Source: a virus. From it: 25,888 bases of DNA. Where the stretch lies: the IMG/VR virus record IMGVR_UViG_3300045135_000865, positions 1 to 25,888 of that record. One strand, 5' to 3'. Both the position numbers and the translations under genes were made by a program. Numbering within the stretch: the stretch's first letter is position 1; every line of letters begins with the position of its first letter. The notes beneath the pieces were generated by a model. It worked only from the letters and a program-made list of their open reading frames with translations. It did no database searches and was not told the origin of the DNA. Shown here in pieces: positions 15,232 to 22,871 of this stretch.

Positions 15232-16158
15232 TTACTTCACCTTCTTTTCAATATCTTTTACGATACTGTTATACATTACGTTAATCTCTTCATCACTAAA
15301 GTCCATGATTGTATCATTTGCTCTGTCAGCTAGATGACTTTCAAGATTTGAGATACGAATAGGTGAGTACTTCTTGGCATCCTTCTTTTCAATAATGTTA
15401 AAGTAATCTGGGTAAGTTGTGTTAATTGCAAAAGTAGAACCTACAATAACTGTACCAGGTTTTCCTAATGCTCTTGCCATATGTTGACCAACAGAGTCTA
15501 CACCAATAAAGTAATCTGCTGCGTCAATAAAAGGAACCCACATCCTAATATCTGCAGTAGGTTTTAAGGTGTAGGTATCCTCTTGCATATGAAACTGTTG
15601 CTCTGCCATTAAAACAAGGTTAAATTTAGCAGAAAGTTTTTTAACCAGTTTTAGATATGACTGAGGATCTAAAGAACGAGATGACTCATCAACAAGAACA
15701 CCTGTCTGATGTCTTTGAATTGAACGACCAAATGGCTGCAGGATTATTGTTTTTTGTTTTTGCTGTTGATTCTTAGCATCTAGAATCATACCTGCTGCAT
15801 TTACTTCTTCCATCTTAGCTGTTTTTAAAACAGGTGCACCAAGATCAGAATGATCGTCTGTATTGTTGATTAGGTAATCAAAGGCTTCTGCTAAAGATTT
15901 TTCTTGTTTGTAGTACCCTGGAACTCTGTAAGGCTCAGGGGATATAACTTCTTCAGCTTTAAGAACTATTTGTTCAAAGATACCTTTTTGTTCTGGATTA
16001 AAGGTTTTGTCTTGTAGTTCTGGAATACCCCAGTAAAGTGTATCCCATCCATTTAGTAATACTGCAAAGTCATCATGTTTCTTTGCATATTTGATAAGAG
16101 CAGGTATAGCTGCAATAGCACGACCTGCTCCACCATCTAACATAAACAGTTTTTTCAC
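15232..16158 (-). CDS. GT9-like glycosyltransferase (heptosyltransferase-type)
   Basis: 308 residues from GTG 16158 (MKKLFMLDGG); an internal ATG five codons later is an alternative. The N-terminus LDGGAGRAIAAIPALIKYAK corresponds to the Gly-rich first strand/loop of GT-B heptosyltransferases. The donor-binding segment is FIGVDSVGQHMARALGKPG (around 217-235), close to the GT9 pattern with D221 and H226. The middle is divergent, so family membership is likely but the acceptor is unknown. It is first in its transcription unit, directly after a strong promoter, and one base before the carbamoyltransferase. ADP-heptose from the neighbouring genes is the natural donor to suggest. The acceptor could be LPS core or a virion protein. 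Confidence 0.7.
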   Translation of the reverse strand: MKKLFMLDGGAGRAIAAIPALIKYAKKHDDFAVLLNGWDTLYWGIPELQDKTFNPEQKGIFEQIVLKAEEVISPEPYRVPGYYKQEKSLAEAFDYLINNTDDHSDLGAPVLKTAKMEEVNAAGMILDAKNQQQKQKTIILQPFGRSIQRHQTGVLVDESSRSLDPQSYLKLVKKLSAKFNLVLMAEQQFHMQEDTYTLKPTADIRMWVPFIDAADYFIGVDSVGQHMARALGKPGTVIVGSTFAINTTYPDYFNIIEKKDAKKYSPIRISNLESHLADRANDTIMDFSDEEINVMYNSIVKDIEKKVK

Positions 16159-16190
16159 GAGTCTTCTTTCTTATTATTATCTTTACAGAC

Positions 16191-16206
16191 CCAGTAAAGG
16201 GACTGG
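16191..16206. repeat. Inverted repeat at the GT9 transcription start
   Basis: CCAGT and ACTGG separated by six bases, falling from about +1 to +15 of the minus-strand promoter at 16212-16240. It could be an operator or a small hairpin in the 5' leader. No T run follows on either strand, so it is not a terminator. Confidence 0.35.
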
Positions 16207-16211
16207 TGATT

Positions 16212-16240
16212 AGTATATCATAAAACTAAGTTAGTATCAA
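16212..16240 (-). promoter_or_regulatory. Sigma70-type promoter for GT9-carbamoyltransferase
   Basis: On the minus strand, -35 TTGATA (16240-16235), exactly 17 bases, then -10 TATACT (16217-16212). Both boxes match consensus at 5 of 6 positions. It lies in the longest intergenic gap of the window (16159-16236), with the -35 overlapping the stop codon of the chaperone-like gene. Expected start of transcription is near 16205, leaving a leader of about 45 bases. Confidence 0.75.
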
Positions 16241-16533
16241 GAAGGTTTAGTAGGCCACTGATCTAGTTCTAAATCAGGCCAGTCTTCGTGATTAGTTATA
16301 TCTCTTAGCTGAGTTCTATATGCAGCCCACAAAGCTTTATCTTCGTCACTCAAAGGACTGTCTGGACTCTGTGTCCAATCAGTCTCAAGTAAAAGATTAA
16401 ATCTTTTTTCTTTCTGTTGTATAGAATAACTAGCTATTCTTTTTGCTTCTTCTGCTGCCAACTCTTCTTCAGTTGGATCAGGTTCATCTCTATACCTAAC
16501 ACCATTAGGACTAAAAATCTGAAGTTTTGCCAT
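16237..16533 (-). CDS. Tail fibre assembly chaperone-like protein (98 aa)
   Basis: 98 residues from ATG 16533, with AAGGG eight bases upstream. It has the pattern of small phage tail assembly chaperones: a variable N-terminus, a helix rich in Glu/Ala (residues 21-43), then RFNLLLETDWTQSPDSPLSD and WAAYRTQLRDI (residues 44-79), ending with a WPTKP motif. Such proteins usually sit just after fibre genes and help the fibre fold or attach. It contains no cysteine, in contrast to the two genes before it. It closes the fibre group; a new promoter begins within its stop codon. Confidence 0.75.
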   Translation of the reverse strand: MAKLQIFSPNGVRYRDEPDPTEEELAAEEAKRIASYSIQQKEKRFNLLLETDWTQSPDSPLSDEDKALWAAYRTQLRDITNHEDWPDLELDQWPTKPS

Positions 16534-16544
16534 TTTTTAACCCT

Positions 16545-17252
16545 TTAATTTTCTACGTTTTCTGGCTCATCAAGTAAACCCCATATTGAAAAACAACCCC
16601 CACCAGAATGATTATTTAAGTTTTGATTAACCATAAGCTGAAAACCACCAAAGTTTTCCCAGTGAAGTTTAGCTCCTGCATGAGGGATACAAGGACAAAT
16701 GTAACCCTTTCTAGCCTGTGACCAGTTGTGATATCCTGGTTGCCACCCTGCACAGAATTGCCAACCAATGTAGCTGCACTGTCTAGAACAAGGAACTGTT
16801 CCATTCCACCCAGGGTGTTTGTAGAAAGAGCCTACCCCACCAAATTGTCCACACATACAATAGTTACTTTGGCCTATCTCACAATGACAACAGGTATTCA
16901 TATAATGACAGCTTATACCAATAACTCCATTACCAGAACATAGACAATTACCTAAATCATCTAGTATTCTCATGCAATAGTAGTTCCAACTAGCAGCACC
17001 GTGATGGTAAAAAAAGTAACATATGTGTTTAAAACATTTAAAAGGGTATTCAAAATTAGTACAAAATCCTGTCCCTTGCCAGTCAAGACATTTAGCTATT
17101 GTAACCCACTGACCAGAAGGTGCAAAAGTACCCTCACCTTGTGGGTATTCTGATTTATAACAAGGAGAACAAACTGTCGTAAAACAGGCTGTTGAGGGAA
17201 GGGCCGCAGCCCCTCCTGATGATTGTCCTGCTAATTTTACATATCTAGACAT
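16545..17252 (-). CDS. Cysteine-rich tail-region protein (235 aa), no family recognised
   Basis: 235 residues from ATG 17252, overlapping the upstream stop as TAATG. By my count 22 cysteines (about 9%), with many aromatic residues and glycines. Cysteine pairs include TCCHC (around 120-125), CMCG and CPC. The protein opens MSRYVKLAGQSSGGAAALPS, a segment like the start of fibre or tip proteins. No signal peptide, membrane segment or recognised domain is seen. Its place between a fibre-type gene and a fibre chaperone points to a tail tip or receptor-binding role. Abundant cysteines fit a disulphide- or metal-stabilised external protein, but that is inference. Codons are ordinary TGT/TGC, with no sign of frameshift. 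Confidence 0.65.
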   Translation of the reverse strand: MSRYVKLAGQSSGGAAALPSTACFTTVCSPCYKSEYPQGEGTFAPSGQWVTIAKCLDWQGTGFCTNFEYPFKCFKHICYFFYHHGAASWNYYCMRILDDLGNCLCSGNGVIGISCHYMNTCCHCEIGQSNYCMCGQFGGVGSFYKHPGWNGTVPCSRQCSYIGWQFCAGWQPGYHNWSQARKGYICPCIPHAGAKLHWENFGGFQLMVNQNLNNHSGGGCFSIWGLLDEPENVEN

Positions 17253-19201
17253 TAGTCGTCATACCCCCATATTTGAACTGCTACAGGAGTGGGACTATTG
17301 TTTGATACATAAAGTTTATCTGAGTTAGATAAAACGATACCTGTTCTTTCTAATCTGTTCGCAGATGCTTTGTACTCTAGTGTCCCTTCATTACCAACAC
17401 AATTATCAGAGTTAAAATAGTGGTTAGTATTTTTAAATATATCTGAACCTGTATTTTTAATAACAGTAGAGCATACAGCATTTCCAGAACCACTTGAAGT
17501 TAATTGAATAGTTTCAGTCTCTACTTTTTCCCAAGTAATGAGGTCTGGGGATCTGTAATGGAACATACAACCATTCCAACCACCTTCATCAGGAATAGAA
17601 CCAAAAGTGAAGCACTGCCACCAAATACCAAAGCAGCACTCTGCAACTAGTTGGGGTTGAGTAACAGATTCATAAGCACTTGTTTTTTCAGACCAAGCAG
17701 TAGGAGTTCCTGAAATACATTTAATCATACCTGCTGCAATCCAGTCAGCCATTGTTTTACACTGGTAACAACAGTTCTGATAAGTACTGCCAATAATACA
17801 TCCTGCCGTTGGAGCATACGCAGTATCAATACTGTAAATTCCATCTGTAGGGCTGTTTGAATTGCCAGATAGGGATGATCCTAATATCTCAAAATAGTTA
17901 CAGTCAGTGTATGGGTTATACCATAACCATTTAACCATAGGGGAACCCATACCTATAATAGATGGATAAAAAATACAACAAGCATCAGGCTGAGATGAAG
18001 GGGTACAGAATCTATACATACCATACATTCTGCAAGCCTGGATGGTATTTTCACTACAATCGTAAGATTTATCGTAGAGGATAACTTCTGTAACATATTC
18101 TGGATTAAACCCAGTAAAAAATGCTACGTCACAACCTGCCATCACGTACTTATTAGATATGTGTGTAGATTTCTGCCAAAGATCACAACAGCAACATCCG
18201 CAACAACCACAACATTCCTTCCATTTATTTCTATCACACTCTTGTGACAGGTAATTTGACCTACAATCTTGCCCACCATAAGTGGTTTTTTGGCCAGTAT
18301 TTAGATTTGTTGTAAACAAAGCATAGAAAGGCTGACACTGCGATCCTGCATACACTGGACAACTACTACCACCCAAATAAAACAATGGGGCATGGTCAGA
18401 CCAAAGGTCTTGGCTTTGCCAAGGAAGGTCACAGAAACACGTATAGTCATAGTAACAAGAAGTAAAGCAACAAGCACCACAGAAGTAAAATCTTCTTTTA
18501 CATTCTCTGCTTCCACAAAAAGCTATACAGCAACAAAGATCTTCTTGACCATACCTAATACCCATAGTACATTGAGTATAATTATTACTTAGGTTTTTTT
18601 CAGCACGAGGTGTCCAATAAGCTGTTTTAGACTGTCTTTCCCAAACCTCTCCTGAACCAGTAATAAAAGATGGTATATTTACTTGTTTTTGGAAAATAAG
18701 GCTATCTACATAGATAGCTGCACACACACAACACTGTACTCCTGCACCAAACGAACTGGTAGAAGCAGGTTGAAGTGACCCCCAACAAGTTCCTGCTCCT
18801 GTAATACCACACCAAACTTGTGTACGAATACAACACTGACTTCTTGTATAAGCTACATTATCTGTAGCATCACACCAGTTAAAGTGTCTGTCTTTAAAAC
18901 AGTTTGCACCTGTTTGAGTACACTTACATTCTGTTGACTCAGTATAAGCATATCCACAAAGACTGCTACCTACGTCTGATATGTATGATGTTCTTGCTAC
19001 AGGAGCATCTAATGTACTTATTGTAGTAGTACATTGAATACATCCATCTGTAGAAGAGTACTTTAAACTAATACAAGAATTTTTATCTGCATCTAGTGCT
19101 TGAGCATGAATTGTTATTGAGGCAGGATTACCACTAGAGTTTGTATAAATTTTACAAGCCTCTTGTGCTCCTATTACTGCCTCTGCTAAAGATCCTGACA
19201 T
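17252..19201 (-). CDS. Cysteine-rich tail appendage protein (649 aa), no family recognised
   Basis: 649 residues from ATG 19201, with GAGG ten bases upstream. By my count about 58 cysteines (about 9%), and roughly ten vicinal CC groups. The densest is ECCGCCGCCCCD at about residues 328-339. Cysteines run through the whole chain except roughly the last 60 residues (ASANRLERTGIVLSNSDKLY), which look like an ordinary beta-rich virion domain. The middle is rich in Tyr, Trp and Ser/Thr, and segments such as GCMFHYRSPDLITWEKVE resemble glycosidase-like beta-propeller blades; this is only an impression. It sits between the GNVT-repeat fibre and a second Cys-rich protein, so an external fibre or receptor-binding part is likely. 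No catalytic motif is recognised. Confidence 0.65.
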   Translation of the reverse strand: MSGSLAEAVIGAQEACKIYTNSSGNPASITIHAQALDADKNSCISLKYSSTDGCIQCTTTISTLDAPVARTSYISDVGSSLCGYAYTESTECKCTQTGANCFKDRHFNWCDATDNVAYTRSQCCIRTQVWCGITGAGTCWGSLQPASTSSFGAGVQCCVCAAIYVDSLIFQKQVNIPSFITGSGEVWERQSKTAYWTPRAEKNLSNNYTQCTMGIRYGQEDLCCCIAFCGSRECKRRFYFCGACCFTSCYYDYTCFCDLPWQSQDLWSDHAPLFYLGGSSCPVYAGSQCQPFYALFTTNLNTGQKTTYGGQDCRSNYLSQECDRNKWKECCGCCGCCCCDLWQKSTHISNKYVMAGCDVAFFTGFNPEYVTEVILYDKSYDCSENTIQACRMYGMYRFCTPSSQPDACCIFYPSIIGMGSPMVKWLWYNPYTDCNYFEILGSSLSGNSNSPTDGIYSIDTAYAPTAGCIIGSTYQNCCYQCKTMADWIAAGMIKCISGTPTAWSEKTSAYESVTQPQLVAECCFGIWWQCFTFGSIPDEGGWNGCMFHYRSPDLITWEKVETETIQLTSSGSGNAVCSTVIKNTGSDIFKNTNHYFNSDNCVGNEGTLEYKASANRLERTGIVLSNSDKLYVSNNSPTPVAVQIWGYDD

Positions 19202-19217
19202 TTTGTAATTACCTCTT

Positions 19218-22200
19218 TTAAATTGCTGTAGCTAAGTAGTAAGCTTTTCCAGTGCTGATACCTGCACTTACTCCTGTCAGGGCAGAGCCATCCCCAACAA
19301 AACATGTTGTTGCACAAACGATTGGTGCCTGAATATTACCTGTAAAGGTTTGGCCTGAAGTAGAAGCTTTAGTTCCTAGACATGTTACGATGTTACCTGT
19401 GCAAGTTGTAGAAGCTTTACCAGATAAACATGTAGCTAGTCCGTCAACATTAGCTACTGTATGATTGTGACTATCATCTGCTACTGTTGCAGTAATTGAG
19501 ATGTTAGACGTACCATCAAAAGATGCTGAACCAGAAACGTCACCAGATAGTGCTATGTTTCTGGCAGTTTGTAGTGCAGTTGCTGTAGCTGCATTACCTG
19601 TTGTAGATCCTGAAGATCCAGTTACGTTGCCTGTGACATTACCTGTCACATTACCAGTTACGTTACCAGTAAGGTTACCTGTCACATCTCCTGTAACAGG
19701 AGCACATACCCTTGCAAAGGTTACTGTGTCAGATGTACCTACTGCCTGTCCAATGGCAATATCGTTAGCATTAACTGTAACACCAGTACCTGCACCAATG
19801 TTAAAGGTTGTACCATCTAGTGTCAAGCCTGAACCTGCACTATAAACAGCAGTCTCAGCTACGACAGTAAAGCTGATAGATGTTGTACCAAATGTAATTG
19901 TACCTGATGTGTTCATCACGTACAGTTCACCTGCACCTGTGTCACCTTCTTTTACAAAGAATGCATCACCTTCACCTAGTGCATCTTGATCTGAAGGGCC
20001 ATAAGTATCTGCATCTGTAGCACGAGTAAGCTCCCAGTTAGTAGAAGCAGAACCAGTGTTAGTTACTGTATAAATACCATTTTCAAAACCATTACTTTGG
20101 TTGTAAACAAGTACACGATCATTCAGGCTAAGAGTTACCCCATCAATAACTAAAGCAGCTTGTGTACCTGCGTTGGTAAGTGTAGCATCTACTCCTGGAG
20201 TACCTGCAGCCACCGCAGCAGCACTAGTAGCATAAGTAGCATTAAGAGCACTTGGTGTTTCTACACGTACTGGTGTGTGGTAGTGAATACCTGCAGCAGC
20301 AATCGTATCAACGTACTCTTTTGTTGCAAGATGACCTGCACAAGTAGGATATTCACTAGTTCCTACACAAACAGATCCAAAGCATACATTGCTAGATGTA
20401 CCTACATCCTGTCCAATAGCTATTGTACCATTTGTGTAGGTTACGCCTGTCCCACCTGATAGATGACTATTAACTCTAGCTGTTGTAAAGTATTGATTTG
20501 TACCTTCAGTTAAATCATCTGTTGTAAAGTTACCTAGTGTAGAGACACAACCTGTAACGTTACCTGTCAGGTTACCTGTAAATGCACCATACAAGTTTGT
20601 AGCACAAACACTTGTTGCATTGTAGATGCAGTTTGAGTTAGCATCTAATGCTCCACCGAGTTGTGGTGTAGTGTCTTCAGCAAGTTGAGTAAGAGCATCA
20701 CCAAGGGTAAATGCTGCAGAGGACCAAATAGAGCCTGTGTAAACTTTTAAGGCATTGTCTGTAGTATTCCAGTATAATGCACCAGTTAGTAGGGCATTAC
20801 CATCGTTGTCTACTGATGGGTCTGATGATTTGTTACCAAGGTATCTGTCATCAAATGCGTCATAAGAAGCAGCAGCATTTGTCTCTGAAGTTGCAGCAGC
20901 AGTAGCTGAGTTACTTGCATTGGTTGCACTTGTAGCCGCAGCAGTTTGACTTGCTAGTGCACATGCAGCAGAAGTACATGCTGCAGTAGCTGATTGCAAG
21001 ATACCATCTACGTAACATTTATTTGTGAGGTCACATGCATTTGTTGGTGTGTAGCAAGAAATAATAGGACAAGTAGTCTGAACATTTCCTGTAAATGTGC
21101 CACCTGATAAAGGCATTGCTGTAGCAACACAAGTGTCTGTGTAGTTCTTAGTGCTTGCATCTTGAGCAGCAGTTGGATCACCTAGACCTGTAATCTTAGA
21201 TGTACCCATTGCAATGGCACCAGACATTGTACCACCAGTCAAGTTTAGTTTAAGAGCATCCTGAGTATCTACGTAACCTTTACGAGTCAGTGTGTCGTCT
21301 GTAGCAGGTGTAGCTGTAGATGTAGCCTTATTAGCACCAAGGGTAATATCCCCTGTCATAGTGCCACCTGCAGTACCTAGTTTAGTACCTAGACAAGTAG
21401 TAAGAGTAGTGTAAACATTAGCATCATCGTTGATAGCTGCAGCTAATTCGTTAAGAGTATCAAGAGCACCTGGAGCACCACCAATCAAGTTAGTAATCTG
21501 TGTGTCTACGTACCCTTTTGTACTTGCATCTCCATCAGCAGTTGGTGTTCCAAGAGATGTAATCTTAGCAGAACCCATATCAAGTCCTGCAGTTCCTGTC
21601 ATGTTAATATCACAGAAAGTAGAAGTACCTGTAGATGTTACATTACCAGTTAAATTACCTGTAACGTTTCCTGTAACATTACCTGTGACATTACCAGTCA
21701 GATCACCAGTAACATCTCCTGTTAAGTTACCTGTAACATTACCTGTTAGATTCCCTGTGACATCTCCTGTAACGTCACCAGTAATATTACCTGTAACGTT
21801 GCCAGTTACGTTACCTGCTACATTACCTGTAATGTCTCCTACGAAACAAGTATTAGCTGTAACTGTAGTACCTGTTATAAGACCTGGTGTAGTACCGCCA
21901 ATAGTAGCACCATCAATAGTACCCCCATTGACATCGACTGAAGCAAAAGTACCCTGTCCTGTCGTACTAACTGTAGTAAAGCTACCAGCAGCAGCACTGG
22001 AAGCACCGATAACAGTGCCATCAATATTACCTGCATTAATATCTACTGTGGTTAAAGTTGCTGTGCCTGTAGCAGATAAGTTTGGAACTGTTACTGTGTT
22101 TCCAAAGGCAGAAGTACCTGTTACTGCCAATGTACCTGCTAGTGTGGTGTTACCTGTAACTCCTGCAGTACCACCAACAGTAAGATTACCACTAGCTCCT

Positions 22201-22871
22201 AGAGTTGTAAACTCACCAGAAGCAGCAGTCGTACCACCAATAACTGTGTTGTCGATTGTACCTGCATTAATATCTGCTGTGTCAGCTACAAGGCTGTCAA
22301 TATTTGCCGTACCATCAATGTATAGGTCTTGCCACTCTGCAGTGGAAGAACCTAAATCGTATGTACCATCTGCAGAAGGGATAAGGTCTGAGGCAACATC
22401 AGCATTTACTGTAACAGTATCACTATTGTCACTACCAAGAGTAGTATTCCCATTAACGGTAAGGTTACCCGTAATAGTAGCATTTTCATGCACCGCCAGA
22501 GTGTCGATATAACCCACACCATCAATGTAAAGATCTTTAAACTCAGCAGCCGCAGAACCCAGATCAATATCTTCATCAGTGACAGGAACAATAGCTCCAT
22601 CTTGTATCCTTATCTGTTCTACTGCAGCACTGCCAACATTTGTAAAGAAGTTGATCCTGTTGTTTGCAGTATCAATTACTACTTTAGTAAAGTTGTTTGT
22701 GTCTGAGATCGTTGGGATGTAAGCACCTTCAGCAGAAGATCCATCGTGCTTGTGTCCTGTTGCCTGATTAAAGGCTGCTAGTATCTGCTGAAATTCGTTG
22801 TTGACTGGTTCAGCTTTAATAACCTGACCAGAAACAATATCCGCAGCACTCTGTCTTGTATAACCTGCCAT
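19218..22871 (-). CDS. Long repeat-containing tail fibre (1217 aa)
   Basis: 1217 residues from ATG 22871, abutting the upstream stop. The N-terminal 60 residues (MAGYTRQSAADIVSGQVIKA, then GHKHDGSSAEG) are a typical virion-attachment start. Two DLYIDG units (around 110-125 and 180-190) and three IDGTVIG-like units follow. Residues 345-412 are 17 tandem GNVT-type tetrapeptides, and a second block of six lies near the C-terminus. Several YVDT-type units (KGYVDT, KEYVDT, KCYVDG) alternate with Ala/Ser-rich coiled segments. The fold is probably beta-solenoid or triple-stranded fibre, from its composition. The first 341 residues have no cysteine; the rest have about 22. It would project from the tail and bind the host. 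Confidence 0.85.
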   Translation of the reverse strand: MAGYTRQSAADIVSGQVIKAEPVNNEFQQILAAFNQATGHKHDGSSAEGAYIPTISDTNNFTKVVIDTANNRINFFTNVGSAAVEQIRIQDGAIVPVTDEDIDLGSAAAEFKDLYIDGVGYIDTLAVHENATITGNLTVNGNTTLGSDNSDTVTVNADVASDLIPSADGTYDLGSSTAEWQDLYIDGTANIDSLVADTADINAGTIDNTVIGGTTAASGEFTTLGASGNLTVGGTAGVTGNTTLAGTLAVTGTSAFGNTVTVPNLSATGTATLTTVDINAGNIDGTVIGASSAAAGSFTTVSTTGQGTFASVDVNGGTIDGATIGGTTPGLITGTTVTANTCFVGDITGNVAGNVTGNVTGNITGDVTGDVTGNLTGNVTGNLTGDVTGDLTGNVTGNVTGNVTGNLTGNVTSTGTSTFCDINMTGTAGLDMGSAKITSLGTPTADGDASTKGYVDTQITNLIGGAPGALDTLNELAAAINDDANVYTTLTTCLGTKLGTAGGTMTGDITLGANKATSTATPATDDTLTRKGYVDTQDALKLNLTGGTMSGAIAMGTSKITGLGDPTAAQDASTKNYTDTCVATAMPLSGGTFTGNVQTTCPIISCYTPTNACDLTNKCYVDGILQSATAACTSAACALASQTAAATSATNASNSATAAATSETNAAASYDAFDDRYLGNKSSDPSVDNDGNALLTGALYWNTTDNALKVYTGSIWSSAAFTLGDALTQLAEDTTPQLGGALDANSNCIYNATSVCATNLYGAFTGNLTGNVTGCVSTLGNFTTDDLTEGTNQYFTTARVNSHLSGGTGVTYTNGTIAIGQDVGTSSNVCFGSVCVGTSEYPTCAGHLATKEYVDTIAAAGIHYHTPVRVETPSALNATYATSAAAVAAGTPGVDATLTNAGTQAALVIDGVTLSLNDRVLVYNQSNGFENGIYTVTNTGSASTNWELTRATDADTYGPSDQDALGEGDAFFVKEGDTGAGELYVMNTSGTITFGTTSISFTVVAETAVYSAGSGLTLDGTTFNIGAGTGVTVNANDIAIGQAVGTSDTVTFARVCAPVTGDVTGNLTGNVTGNVTGNVTGNVTGSSGSTTGNAATATALQTARNIALSGDVSGSASFDGTSNISITATVADDSHNHTVANVDGLATCLSGKASTTCTGNIVTCLGTKASTSGQTFTGNIQAPIVCATTCFVGDGSALTGVSAGISTGKAYYLATAI
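19620..19691 (-). repeat. Six tandem 12-bp (GNVT) repeats
   Basis: Six imperfect 12-base units encoding GDVT/GNLT/GNVT near the fibre C-terminus. Units differ mostly at third codon positions, showing selection on the peptide. Confidence 0.85.
21636..21839 (-). repeat. Seventeen tandem 12-bp (GNVT) repeats
   Basis: 204 bases made of 17 imperfect 12-base units that encode G-(N/D)-(V/L/I)-(T/A) tetrapeptides. Synonymous differences between units suggest old duplication kept by selection. The antisense frame stays open through the repeat only because of its composition. Confidence 0.9.

Noticed and set aside
16191-16206. Terminator for the structural block before the sugar module
   Set aside because: The stem is only 5 bp, there is no T tract, and it falls downstream of a new promoter.
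18301-18516. Short alternative-frame readings within the Cys-rich gene
   Set aside because: They have no ribosome sites or recognisable products and are enclosed by the longer frame.
16545-19201. Alternative genetic code or frameshift as cause of the cysteine excess
   Set aside because: All cysteines are normal TGT/TGC codons in uninterrupted frames with proper starts and stops, and neighbouring genes have normal cysteine content.
21636-21839. CRISPR-like direct repeats
   Set aside because: The 12-base units are contiguous, have no spacers and encode a tetrapeptide in frame.
21430-22512. 360-codon open frame on the plus strand opposite the fibre gene
   Set aside because: It is the mirror of the GNVT and similar repeats (a Pro/Val-rich product such as LPVTLPV), has no ribosome site, and lies wholly inside a well-supported minus-strand gene.
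16545-22871. Diversity-generating retroelement acting on the fibre genes
   Set aside because: No reverse transcriptase and no template-repeat/variable-repeat pair was seen in the window; it could only lie outside.
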